Assembly (NCBI RefSeq): GCF_004104075.1
Contig: NZ_QOVK01000012.1
Location: forward strand, 50,493 to 114,492
Length of the DNA: 64,000 nt
DNA from: Leeuwenhoekiella polynyae
GTDB taxonomy: Bacteria > Bacteroidota > Bacteroidia > Flavobacteriales > Flavobacteriaceae
Direction of reading: 5' to 3'
Shown here: positions 47,116 through 56,172 of the stretch, piece by piece
How the letters are laid out: each line of letters begins with the position of its first letter
How positions within the stretch are numbered: position 1 is the stretch's first letter
Translations under genes and position numbers: made by a program
Notes under the pieces: model-generated
The model's database searches: none
The model's input: the letters and a program-made list of their open reading frames with translations, nothing else
What the model was told of the DNA's origin: nothing

Positions 47116-48939
47116 ATGAAAATAGTATCCCGTTTACTCCTGTTTACATGTTTGATACTGGTAATTTCATGCAATACCAAAAAAACTGATACGTATACTG
47201 AAGCTGAGATTGCATCTTCTAGTGCAGCACTTAATGCGTGGTTTGATGAGCAGTTTGATGCTGATGTAGCGCTATCGCCACAATGGCAAACCAGTTTAGG
47301 GTTTAAAACTAATTACGGTAAATGGGATGATATTGCTTCAGATCAAATGGCCGAAGAACTGGATCGTGCAAAAGAGCGTCTGCGCTATTTAAATAATGAG
47401 GTTAGTGTTGAAGCGCTTGATACAGTTACCGCAATCAGTTATAACTTATACAAACTGAATCTGGAGCATACCATAGAGGATTATGAATACCGATTTTACA
47501 ATTATCCGGTGAATCAGATGTTTGGTTTGCACGCGAGTGTACCGGCATTTTTAATCAATAAACACCGTATAGACAGCATTAGTGATGCTAAAGCGTATAT
47601 TGAACGTATTAGAGGCGTGAAGCCTTTATTTAAGGAACTTCAGAATCAGTTAAGCATTCGCGAAACCAATCAGATTGTTCCTCCTAAATTTGTTTTGGAT
47701 CGGGTTCTGGATGACAGTAAAAACATTCTAAAGGGAAGACCATTTGAAAAATCTACAGAGCAAATGCCCATTCTGGCCGATTTTCAGTCTAAAATTGAAA
47801 AATTAAAGTTGGATGATGAGACTCAGAATATGCTGATCAAAGAAGCTTCTGAAGCTCTAATAGACAGTTTAAAACCTGCGTATGAAGCGTTGGTTGCTTT
47901 CGTAGATAATCAAAAGATTAGAGCCACTACAGATGATGGCGCTTGGAAGTTTCCTCGCGGTGATCAGTACTATGCTATTGCTTTAAACAGGTCTACAACT
48001 ACACATATGAGCGCAGCAGCGATTCATCAGTTGGGCTTAGACGAAGTTGCTCGTATTCATGGCGAAATGGAAACGATTAAGAAAAATGTAGGTTTTGAAG
48101 GTAGCTTACAGGATTTCTTTGAGTTTATGCGAAGTGATGAGCAATTCTATTATGAAGATTCTGATGCTGGAAGAGCAGCGTATATGAAGCAGGCAAAAGC
48201 AATTATTGATGCGATGCGTGGTCGTCTTGATGAATTATTTATCACCAAGCCTAAGGCTGAAATTGTTGTAAAGCGCGTGGAGGCATTTAGAGAGAAAAGT
48301 GCCGGTAAAGCCTTTTACAATTCGCCAGCTTCAGATGGATCACGCCCGGGTATTTATTATGCAAATCTTTATGACATTAAAGCTATGCCTAACTATCAGA
48401 TGCAAGCTTTAGCATATCATGAGGGAATTCCTGGCCATCACATGCAATTGGCAATAGCTCAGGAACTAGATAGCTTGCCGAAGTTTAGAAAATTTGGCGG
48501 TTACACGCCGTATATAGAAGGTTGGGGCTTGTATTGTGAGTATTTACCTAAAGAAATGGGAGCTTATAAAGATCCCTATGCCGACTTTGGACGACTTGCA
48601 ATGGAATTATGGCGTGCCTGCAGACTAGTTGTTGATACCGGTATTCATGCTAAAAAATGGACTCGTGAAGAAGGTATTGCATACTATAAAGAAAATACTC
48701 CTAATGCTGAGAGTGACTGTATCAAAATGGTAGAGCGTCATATAGTGATGCCGGGCCAGGCAACTGCTTATAAAATAGGAATGAATAAAATTCTTGAATT
48801 GAGAGCAAAAGCTGAAAAAGAACTTGGCGAAAGCTTCGACGTTCGTAAATTTCATGAGGTCATACTCGGTCAGGGAGCGTTACCCCTTGCCGTTTTAGAA
48901 GATCGCGTGATTGAATATATTGCAGCTTCTAAGGAGTAG
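47116..48939 (+). CDS. DUF885 family lipoprotein, putative zinc metalloprotease
   Basis: A 607-residue lipoprotein (lipobox VISC, Cys ~19) with mostly helical sequence. YHEGIPGHHMQLA is the DUF885 HExxxHH-type zinc motif, and the ligand Glu is likely in YIEGWGLYCEY. Members resemble dipeptidyl carboxypeptidases/M2-M3-like peptidases. Co-transcribed with the CocE/NonD gene; the pair ends at the terminator at 48966. Confidence 0.88.
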   Translation: MKIVSRLLLFTCLILVISCNTKKTDTYTEAEIASSSAALNAWFDEQFDADVALSPQWQTSLGFKTNYGKWDDIASDQMAEELDRAKERLRYLNNEVSVEALDTVTAISYNLYKLNLEHTIEDYEYRFYNYPVNQMFGLHASVPAFLINKHRIDSISDAKAYIERIRGVKPLFKELQNQLSIRETNQIVPPKFVLDRVLDDSKNILKGRPFEKSTEQMPILADFQSKIEKLKLDDETQNMLIKEASEALIDSLKPAYEALVAFVDNQKIRATTDDGAWKFPRGDQYYAIALNRSTTTHMSAAAIHQLGLDEVARIHGEMETIKKNVGFEGSLQDFFEFMRSDEQFYYEDSDAGRAAYMKQAKAIIDAMRGRLDELFITKPKAEIVVKRVEAFREKSAGKAFYNSPASDGSRPGIYYANLYDIKAMPNYQMQALAYHEGIPGHHMQLAIAQELDSLPKFRKFGGYTPYIEGWGLYCEYLPKEMGAYKDPYADFGRLAMELWRACRLVVDTGIHAKKWTREEGIAYYKENTPNAESDCIKMVERHIVMPGQATAYKIGMNKILELRAKAEKELGESFDVRKFHEVILGQGALPLAVLEDRVIEYIAASKE

Positions 48940-48965
48940 GAAAAGATACATTTTCAAATAAGTCT

Positions 48966-48997
48966 AAAAGCAGGTCCTGTTGACCTGCTTTTTTTTA
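48966..48997 (+). terminator. rho-independent terminator of the hydrolase-DUF885 operon
   Basis: AAAAGCAGGTC (48966-48976) pairs with GACCTGCTTTT (48982-48992) around CTGTT, followed by a T-run. Confidence 0.88.
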
Positions 48998-49143
48998 TGG
49001 CCAAATCCACAGGCTAAACACGATTTAAACAATAGAAGATTCTTCTAATAAAAAAGGGAATTGATTTACCCTACGCATCTGCTCTGAATGCCGGTTAAAA
49101 TCAGTAGTTTTGAGGTTTAAATTTCCAAACGCCTGAATCCGGT

Positions 49144-49362
49144 TTGATCTATATTAGAATTTTATTTGTTGCGCTGGTGCTATTTGAATTGCGCTATAAA
49201 AAATTCAAATCAACACAAGAATTGATTTTTTGGGTCGCGCTCGTGGGTATTTTTAGTTGGTTTGGCTATATTATTTTCCTGTTATTTAGAAAACGTATAC
49301 TGGTGCGCAGAGATCGTTTTAATCTGGAACTGAAGAAGCCTAAAGAGAATCAGTTGGAGTAG
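49144..49362 (+). CDS. small membrane protein, uncertain
   Basis: A possible 72-residue protein starting at TTG. Two hydrophobic stretches (~1-18 and ~27-48) are followed by a basic tail (LFRKRILVRRDRF), resembling small PLDc_N-type membrane proteins. No ATG start exists in frame nearby and it lies alone between a terminator and a long non-coding stretch, so it may not be real. Confidence 0.4.
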   Translation: MIYIRILFVALVLFELRYKKFKSTQELIFWVALVGIFSWFGYIIFLLFRKRILVRRDRFNLELKKPKENQLE

Positions 49363-49692
49363 GTTAGGGGTCTGGTTATGTATGTAGTAAGGAAATTTAA
49401 TTGATTAGTTAAAAGTGCTAGCCCGAGCGTTTAATTATTGTTTTTACCAAGTTAGTGTATAGCAATTACCTTTCTTTCGATATTTTCTGTAATTTCGTTT
49501 CTTCCAATTCGATTTCAGTGATAGCTCTATCTCCGTATTTTAATCGTTGCTTAGACTTTTATTTTTAAAAGGTTTGAATAGCTCTTGATGCTGTACTTTC
49601 GCATATTGTACAGGTAAGATGCTATCGCTTTAATTGGAAACTGAAAAAACTCAAATCAATGAGATTAGGGGGATGTAAAAAAGTAATGACCG
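49363..49692. other. intergenic region of 330 bases
   Basis: No intact gene. On the minus strand two short, frame-shifted stretches look coding-like (29 and ~31 codons, between 49466 and ~49630), including PVQYAKVQHQELFKPF and KYGDRAITEIELEE; these may be decay products of a lost gene. No promoter for the ClC gene is obvious. Confidence 0.35.
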
Positions 49693-51045
49693 GTGAAGCT
49701 TAATCTTAAAAACCCCGTTAAACGTGCAGCCTTTAATAAGCAATTTCATATTGCTAATACCGAAAATTACCGGCTTTTAGTGCTCGCTTTTGGTATTGGG
49801 AGTATTGTGGGAATATTAGGATCAGGCTTTAGACTTACGCTAGGGTATCTGGAAAATTATCGTAACGTTATACAGATAAGTGCACAAGCCGGAAACCTGG
49901 TACACATTTGTTTTATAGTATTAGGTGCTATATGTGCTATTGCTTTATCCCTGTATTTAATCAAAAAGTACGCTCCTGAAGCTTCTGGTAGCGGAATACA
50001 AGAAATTGAAGGTGCTTTAGATAATGTGAGACCTGTTCGTTGGAAGCGGGTAATTCCCATAAAATTTATCGCTTCTATATTGAGTTTGGGAAGTGGTCTT
50101 TTATTAGGCAGAGAAGGGCCTACTATTCAAATAGGCGCGAATATAGGCAGAATGGTCAAAGACCTGACCCAACAACCTGATGTTGAAGATAATTCGCTTA
50201 TTTCAGCTGGAGCTTCAGCAGGACTTTCTGTGGCTTTTAATGCACCCTTATCCGGTATCCTATTTGTGATTGAGGAAATGCACGAACATTTTAAATTCAC
50301 TTTTTTTTCGGTTGCAACTATAATGATAGGAGCGGGAACAGGAGATTTTGTAAGTCGCTTGATTTTAGGAGATAATCCAGAGTTTATGCTTCAATCCTTT
50401 GCTGCTCCACTTTTAAAAGAGTACTGGTTATTTAGTGTATTAGGAGTTGTTTTTGGTGTTATCGGACTGGTTTTTAATAAAATGCTGATCGCAGGTATGA
50501 ATTTTGTGCAGCATTATCTAAAGTCTAGAATACTACCCGTTGCGCTAATCTCTGGATTGTTGATTGCAGGAGTAGGCATTTTAAATCCTCAATTAATAGG
50601 TGGTGGCTATGATTTAATAAATTCAGTTTTTACAGATAGCCCGGGTTTTGTCGTTTTGTTTTTCTTATTTAGCGTACGTTTTCTACTGTCTATATTTAGT
50701 TATAGTACAGGTACTGCAGGTGGGATATTTCTTCCGCTATTAACACTGGGCGCATTACTGGGAATGCTTATGGGTATTTGTTTTAATACGCTGTTTCCTG
50801 ATTTGGGCATTAACCCTTTGAGTTTCGCTATTGCGGGTATGGCAGCTATTTTTGCAGCAACCATACGAGCACCGTTAACCGGTTTAGTTCTGGCAGTAGA
50901 AATGACAGCAAATTATGGGATGATGCTTCCCCTAATCATAACGAGCGTTTCTGCTTCGATAATTACCGTTTTAGTAGGAAATGAACCATTATATGCCACG
51001 TTGTTAAGAAGAATTTTAACGAATAAGGGAGCAGCTAAGCTATAA
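49693..51045 (+). CDS. ClC family chloride channel or H+/Cl- antiporter
   Basis: A 450-residue membrane protein with the ClC signature motifs GSGIQEIEG, GREGPTIQIG (gating Glu present) and GGIFLPLLTLGA. It has about 16 short helices, no CBS domains and no cytosolic extension. Starts at GTG (a TGA stop is immediately upstream in frame). Role: chloride flux, possibly coupled to protons. Single gene, followed by the repeat hairpins at 51068-51263. Confidence 0.92.
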   Translation: MKLNLKNPVKRAAFNKQFHIANTENYRLLVLAFGIGSIVGILGSGFRLTLGYLENYRNVIQISAQAGNLVHICFIVLGAICAIALSLYLIKKYAPEASGSGIQEIEGALDNVRPVRWKRVIPIKFIASILSLGSGLLLGREGPTIQIGANIGRMVKDLTQQPDVEDNSLISAGASAGLSVAFNAPLSGILFVIEEMHEHFKFTFFSVATIMIGAGTGDFVSRLILGDNPEFMLQSFAAPLLKEYWLFSVLGVVFGVIGLVFNKMLIAGMNFVQHYLKSRILPVALISGLLIAGVGILNPQLIGGGYDLINSVFTDSPGFVVLFFLFSVRFLLSIFSYSTGTAGGIFLPLLTLGALLGMLMGICFNTLFPDLGINPLSFAIAGMAAIFAATIRAPLTGLVLAVEMTANYGMMLPLIITSVSASIITVLVGNEPLYATLLRRILTNKGAAKL

Positions 51046-51067
51046 ATCAATGGCCAGGGAAAGGTGT

Positions 51068-51115
51068 AAAAAAAGAAAAACACCTTGCTCGCGCAAAGTG
51101 CCTTTCACCCCTAAA
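51068..51115 (-). ncRNA. hairpin repeat copy 1 (minus-strand structured RNA or terminator)
   Basis: On the minus strand CACTTTGC-GCGA-GCAAGGTG folds as 8 bp (with one U-G) closed by a GNRA-type tetraloop, followed by GTGTTTTTCTTTTTTT. The 5' side conserves TTTAGGGGTGAAAGG. Plus-strand pairing would have a C-A mismatch, so the minus strand is the functional one. Confidence 0.5.
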
Positions 51116-51214
51116 TTGTCAATGACATTGTAAATCTACAAAATAATTTTACAATTCATTATGTTAATTTTATACTAAATCGTTTTAAGATTTTTCAATT
51201 TCTTAGAAACTATC

Positions 51215-51263
51215 TAAAAAAGAAAAACACCCTGCTCACGCAGAGTGCCTTTCACCCCTAAAT
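51215..51263 (-). ncRNA. hairpin repeat copy 2 (minus-strand structured RNA or terminator)
   Basis: Minus strand CACTCTGC-GTGA-GCAGGGTG with the same outer sequence as copy 1. The differences between copies are compensatory (U-A becomes C-G in the stem; loop GCGA becomes GUGA), supporting selection on RNA structure. Confidence 0.5.
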
Positions 51264-51369
51264 CATTAATACGTTTAAAATATAATTCCCCTAATAATTA
51301 GAAATTAAACGGTATCAATCATTGATTAATACAAGATAAAATTACCTATAAACTTCTATGTTACAAAGG

Positions 51370-51396
51370 GGAAAAACACCCGTTTTACACCTAATT
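51370..51396 (-). repeat. possible degenerate third copy of the hairpin repeat
   Basis: It keeps GAAAAACACCC and TTTACACCTAAT but lacks the hairpin core; could be a remnant or chance. Confidence 0.25.
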
Positions 51397-51455
51397 TGAT
51401 TTAATCGTTTTAGTTTGCTATACGTAAATGTTGATGTATCTTGAGAACGTTTATA

Positions 51456-53285
51456 ATGAATAACCTGAAGCATTTGAAAGCAAGTCATGTTTTAAAACGA
51501 GTTGAGCCCCCGCACTGGTGGGCTGGTATGTACATAAAAAAGTTCCAATTGCTTTTTTATGGGGACCATATTTCAGAATATACTATTACTTGTTCATCTG
51601 ACCTGAATATACTACAGGTCGAGAAGACTCAAAATTCTAATTATCTTTTCGTGACCCTTGATACTTCAGAAATTCAAGCAGGAATGTATTCTTTTAGCTT
51701 TCAAAAAGAGAATCTTCCTGAATTTACAATTTCCTATGCGTTTAAATCAAGAGTTGAAGATTCAGCAAACAGAACAAGTTTTGATAGTTCTGATGTATTT
51801 TACCTTTTGATGCCAGACCGTTTTGCTCATGCAAACCCGTTGATCAATTCAGTTAAGCAACTTTCTGAAAAAGCTAATCCATACGATCTTAATGGAAGAC
51901 ACGGTGGAGATATTCTGGGAATAATTAATAATCTCGATTATTTAAAAGATTTGGGAATAACCACGTTGTGGTGCACACCTTTGTGCGAAAACAACAGCGC
52001 CACTGGTTCCTATCACGGGTATGCACAAACAGATCTTTATAAAATAGATGCACGTCTGGGGACTTTAGCAGATTATAAGAAGCTTTCTCGTGAGCTTCAC
52101 AAGCGAAATATGAGATTGGTGATTGACTATGTGATTAATCATTGGGGAAGTGAGCACTGGCTTATTAAAGATTTACCTAATGAAGGTTGGCTAAACCAAT
52201 GGGAGCATTTTACCAATACTACTCACAAAACGACAACGCTTATTGATATGAATGCATCGGTATTTGATAAGGATCAGCATGAAAAAGGCTGGTTTGTATC
52301 TACAATGCCAGATCTCAATCAGCAAAATCCTTTAGTATTGAATTACCTCATTCAGAATGCGATCTGGTGGATAGAAGAAGCAGGTTTAGACGGAGTCCGA
52401 GTGGATACCTTTACTTATAGTGATAAAGAAGCGGCTGTAAAATGGCTGCAAGCCATTAAAGCGGAATACCCTAACCTCAACATTGCAGGTGAAGTATGGC
52501 TGCATAATTCAGCTCAGCTTGCTTATTGGCAAAAAGACAGTAAAATAGGCCAGATGGCAAATTATAATTCTCAATTGCCATGTCTCACAGATTTTCCGTT
52601 ACACAACGCGCTTCAGGATATTTTTTATGCAAAACATAAAAAAGTAAAAGGCTTAGAGAGTTTATACGAGACTTTTGTAAATGACTTTTTTTATCCCAGT
52701 CCGCAAAATTTGATGCGTTTTATAGAAAATCACGATACACAGCGTTTTAATACGCAAAGTGGTGGCGATCTCAATGCTTATAAACTGGCATTGACTGTTA
52801 TTTGCACTACTAGGGGAATACCGCAGTTATATTACGGTAGCGAGATCGGGATGCAGGGCGATAAGAGTAATGGAGATGGCGACATACGGCACGAATTTCC
52901 CGGCGGTTGGAAGAAGCATAAGCAAAATGCTTTTTTGCCTTTAACAGTTAAAAATGGCCGCAGTGCCTACCAAGAACGTTTTCATGCATTTACTAAAAAA
53001 CTTTTAAATTGGCGGAAAGATAAACCAGTAGTTCATTACGGTAAATTTTTACATTTTGTTCCTGTAGATAATGTATATGTTTATTTTAGGTATTTAGGGG
53101 AAGAAAAACGGGTTATGGTAATTATAAATAACGCGAAGACTAAAAAAATACTAGCATTACAAAAATTTGCAGAAGGTTTAAACGGCAGCAAAGCAGGAAA
53201 CGAGATTTTATCTAACCAAATATTGGATTTGTCAACAAAATTATCTGTACCCGCCAGAACTCCATATATTATAGAACTAACCTAA
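51456..53285 (+). CDS. GH13 alpha-amylase (cyclomaltodextrinase/neopullulanase-like)
   Basis: A 609-residue alpha-glucan hydrolase. N-terminal CMD-type domain (~1-95, with VEPPHWWAGM), then the GH13 barrel with nucleophile Asp317 (GVRVDTF), acid/base Glu346 (AGEVWL) and Asp427 (ENHDTQRF), and a C-terminal beta domain. No signal peptide is visible, although SusA-type relatives are usually exported. The start was moved from TTG 51441 to ATG 51456. It is followed after 1 base by the start of the damaged lipoprotein amylase reading frame. Acts on maltodextrins. Confidence 0.9.
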   Translation: MNNLKHLKASHVLKRVEPPHWWAGMYIKKFQLLFYGDHISEYTITCSSDLNILQVEKTQNSNYLFVTLDTSEIQAGMYSFSFQKENLPEFTISYAFKSRVEDSANRTSFDSSDVFYLLMPDRFAHANPLINSVKQLSEKANPYDLNGRHGGDILGIINNLDYLKDLGITTLWCTPLCENNSATGSYHGYAQTDLYKIDARLGTLADYKKLSRELHKRNMRLVIDYVINHWGSEHWLIKDLPNEGWLNQWEHFTNTTHKTTTLIDMNASVFDKDQHEKGWFVSTMPDLNQQNPLVLNYLIQNAIWWIEEAGLDGVRVDTFTYSDKEAAVKWLQAIKAEYPNLNIAGEVWLHNSAQLAYWQKDSKIGQMANYNSQLPCLTDFPLHNALQDIFYAKHKKVKGLESLYETFVNDFFYPSPQNLMRFIENHDTQRFNTQSGGDLNAYKLALTVICTTRGIPQLYYGSEIGMQGDKSNGDGDIRHEFPGGWKKHKQNAFLPLTVKNGRSAYQERFHAFTKKLLNWRKDKPVVHYGKFLHFVPVDNVYVYFRYLGEEKRVMVIINNAKTKKILALQKFAEGLNGSKAGNEILSNQILDLSTKLSVPARTPYIIELT

Positions 53286-53286
53286 T

Positions 53287-53374
53287 ATGGTAAAAACAAA
53301 TACTTTTTTATACCGCATTAACGCTTAGTTTAACCGCTTGTAAAAATCAAACAAGCGAAGAACCAATATCAACT
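53287..53374 (+). pseudogene. frameshifted lipoprotein signal peptide of the second amylase
   Basis: ATG at 53287 starts MVKTNTF, then a T6 run (53304-53309) shifts the frame into a stop. With five T the frame would read MVKTNTFYTALTLSLTAC followed by KNQTSEEP and run straight into the 53375 gene, a perfect lipobox signal. So one extra T breaks the export signal; see the finding. Confidence 0.8.
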
Positions 53375-55165
53375 ATGAAAACTGAAAACACCCCAAAAAA
53401 AGAAGTTGTTTATCATGTATTTACGCGCCTATTCGGAAACACCAATACAACAAATAAACCCTGGGGAACGCTAGAAGAAAATGGGGTGGGTAAGTTTAAC
53501 GACTTCACGGCTAAAGCCTTAAAATCAATAAAAGATCTCGGAGTTACCTCTGTGTGGTATACCGGGGTACCCCATCACGCAGTTATCACAGATTATACAG
53601 AATTTGGTATTTCTAATGATGACCCTGACGTGGTAAAAGGCCGTGCAGGATCGCCTTATGCAGTTAAAGATTATTATCAGGTAGATCCTGATATGGCTGT
53701 TAATCCTGCAAAACGCTTGCAAGAATTTGAAGCTTTGATCAAACGCACTCACAAAAACGGATTGAAAGTAATCATCGATATTGTACCCAATCACGTTGCG
53801 AGAAAGTATGAAAGTCTGAATACTCCAAAAGGTAGTTTTGTTTTTGGAACAACAGATAATGATAAGGTTGCCTATGCAAAGGACAATAACTTTTATTACA
53901 TTCCCGGTGAGGATTTTAAAGTTCCACAATGGCAAAATGGGTATCAACCTCTAGGCGGTGAAAAGAATCCGCTAGCAAATGGAAAATTAAATGAATCGCC
54001 AGCAAAATGGACAGGCAACGGTAGCCGGGCTGCACAACCGGATCAGAACGATTGGTATGAGACGGTAAAAATCAATTACGGGATTAGTCCTGATGGTCAT
54101 AAAGATTTTGAGGAGTTACCTGCAGACTGTGGGCACTGGGATTTTGAGCAGCATGCAAATTTCTGGAAAGACAAAGAAGTTCCTGCTTCCTGGATACAAT
54201 TTAAAGATATCGCCTTATTCTGGACGAAAAAGGGTGTAGATGGTTTCCGTTTTGATATGGCAGAAATGGTTCCGGTTGAATTCTGGAGTTATATGAATTC
54301 AGCAATAAAAATGAAAAATCCAGATACGTTTTTGATGGCTGAAGTTTACAATCCGTCATTATACAGAGATTATATTTTTAAAGGAAAGATGGATTATCTC
54401 TATGATAAAGTAGAATTGTATGATACCATAAAACATGTTATGCAAGGTCATGGCAGTACAGATCATTTTGCTCCAATTATTGAGCATCAGCGAGATATAG
54501 AGATCAATATGTTGCACTTTTTAGAGAATCATGATGAGCAGCGTATTGCAAGTCCGGATTTTGCAGGCAATGCCGAAAAAGGAAAACCCGCAATGGTAGT
54601 TTCGGCTTTAATTAGTAAATCACCGGTTATGGTCTATTTTGGCCAGGAATTAGGAGAACCTGCTGAAGAAGATCTGGGTTTTGGAGATCCTACCCGAACT
54701 TCTATTTTTGATTATGGCAGTGTTCCTTCAGTTGTGAGATGGGTAAATGATAAAAAGTTTGATGGCGGAACGTCTACCGATGACGAACTAAAGCTGCGTG
54801 ATTTTTACAAGCGCCTCTTGAATTTTAGTCTAGAAAATTCTGCTGTGATGGGATACTATGCAGATATTCATTGGTACAACAGGCAACATACAGAATGGTA
54901 TAATGATCGGGTGCACTCTTTTGTACGTTGGTCTGAAACTGATAAATTAATTGTGGTTACCAATTTTGATGCGAACGATACATTTGGGTTTGAATTGCAG
55001 GTTCCACAGCATATTATTGAAATCTGGGGATTAGTTGATGGTGATTATAATGTACTTGATCAACTTTATGAAAAACAAACCGGTAATTTGAAAGTAGAGA
55101 ATGGTTTAGGAAAAATTCGTGTGGATATAAAACCTCTAGAATCTTTTGTTTATAAATTAAACTAG
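53375..55165 (+). CDS. GH13 alpha-amylase family protein, missing its lipoprotein signal
   Basis: A 596-residue alpha-amylase-like enzyme. GH13 residues: Asp294 (GFRFDMAEM), Glu323 (LMAEVYNP) and Asp387 (LENHDEQR). DIVPNHVARKYES is the region-I-type motif. Flavobacterial homologues normally begin with a lipoprotein signal; here it exists upstream but out of frame (53287-53374), so as sequenced the protein would be cytosolic, starting at ATG 53375. It converges with the aquaporin gene, overlapping it by 4 bases. Confidence 0.88.
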   Translation: MKTENTPKKEVVYHVFTRLFGNTNTTNKPWGTLEENGVGKFNDFTAKALKSIKDLGVTSVWYTGVPHHAVITDYTEFGISNDDPDVVKGRAGSPYAVKDYYQVDPDMAVNPAKRLQEFEALIKRTHKNGLKVIIDIVPNHVARKYESLNTPKGSFVFGTTDNDKVAYAKDNNFYYIPGEDFKVPQWQNGYQPLGGEKNPLANGKLNESPAKWTGNGSRAAQPDQNDWYETVKINYGISPDGHKDFEELPADCGHWDFEQHANFWKDKEVPASWIQFKDIALFWTKKGVDGFRFDMAEMVPVEFWSYMNSAIKMKNPDTFLMAEVYNPSLYRDYIFKGKMDYLYDKVELYDTIKHVMQGHGSTDHFAPIIEHQRDIEINMLHFLENHDEQRIASPDFAGNAEKGKPAMVVSALISKSPVMVYFGQELGEPAEEDLGFGDPTRTSIFDYGSVPSVVRWVNDKKFDGGTSTDDELKLRDFYKRLLNFSLENSAVMGYYADIHWYNRQHTEWYNDRVHSFVRWSETDKLIVVTNFDANDTFGFELQVPQHIIEIWGLVDGDYNVLDQLYEKQTGNLKVENGLGKIRVDIKPLESFVYKLN

Positions 55166-55968
55166 AGCTGTTGGCTTGCTTTATCGTGCATTGCCGGTTC
55201 TACGATTTTAGTAAAAAAGAGTCCGGCAATCACGGCACCTACACTAGGCGCGAGAATATAAACCCAGAAAAATCCGCCTACTTGATCGGGGAAAGCAGCG
55301 CTTCCCCAGCCCATCATCCAGGCGACTAATCTGGGACCAAAATCCCGTGCAGGATTAATTCCGCATTGGGTTAAGGGTGCAAGTAAGCAAATGATTATTG
55401 AAACTGTAATACCTATAAAAACAGGTGCCATTGTGTGATGCGGCCTGCCTACATTGCTTCCTTCAGTAAACCCAAAAATAAACAGCAACAGTAAAAAAGT
55501 ACCAAAACCTTCTGCAAAAATGGCCAGGGGTAAACTCACAACAGCAGTGCTACCGGCCTGTGTGTAGAATTCGCCAAACATTTTTGCCGTAGCTACACTT
55601 TCAGGAGTTCCGCGTAGAATTTCGTTTGTACTTTCAAAAGCAACAATAGATGGATTAAAGAGGAGATAGAGTAAAAGTCCGGCACAAAATGCACCTAAGA
55701 ATTGCGCTAAAATATAAGGAACTAATTTTTCGACAGGCATCCGCTTACTTGCAATCATAGCCACGGTTACAGCCGGATTGAGATGCGCATTAGAAAGATG
55801 ACGGGTAAGATAGATAGCCAGCGTTACAGCAATTCCCCAGGCAAGCGCAATTTGTAAAATACTTTGATACCCATCAAATAAAATAGTCACCGCTACAGAA
55901 CCAATACCAAAAAGTACCATTACAAACGTACCCAATAGCTCACCTAAAAACTCTCGTTTTTTAATCAT
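55162..55968 (-). CDS. MIP family aquaporin / glycerol facilitator
   Basis: A 268-residue channel with six helices and two NPA boxes (HLNPAVTVA and the variant GINPARDFGPR). Asp after the second box (NPARD) is typical of aquaglyceroporins (GlpF type), so glycerol is possible. No glpK or glpD is adjacent. Confidence 0.9.
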   Translation of the reverse strand: MIKKREFLGELLGTFVMVLFGIGSVAVTILFDGYQSILQIALAWGIAVTLAIYLTRHLSNAHLNPAVTVAMIASKRMPVEKLVPYILAQFLGAFCAGLLLYLLFNPSIVAFESTNEILRGTPESVATAKMFGEFYTQAGSTAVVSLPLAIFAEGFGTFLLLLFIFGFTEGSNVGRPHHTMAPVFIGITVSIIICLLAPLTQCGINPARDFGPRLVAWMMGWGSAAFPDQVGGFFWVYILAPSVGAVIAGLFFTKIVEPAMHDKASQQL

Positions 55969-56172
55969 AAAAAGTTTATTCTAAACGAGCTAAGATATTA
56001 AACCTTAGCAAAATTGACACTCTTTGATTTATTAATTAAATGTTGTTATTCTAAAAGCTTAGTTTTATGATAATCTTAATAGGTTTGAATCCAGGGTTTA
56101 GCGGCTGAGATCGCTGTGAATTGTACCTTTACAAAACGTATTTACCCAATAAAAAATATCTGAATTTATATC

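Noticed and set aside
56080..56115. GTTTGAATCC as a tRNA T-loop
   Set aside because: No cloverleaf arms or CCA-type end around it.
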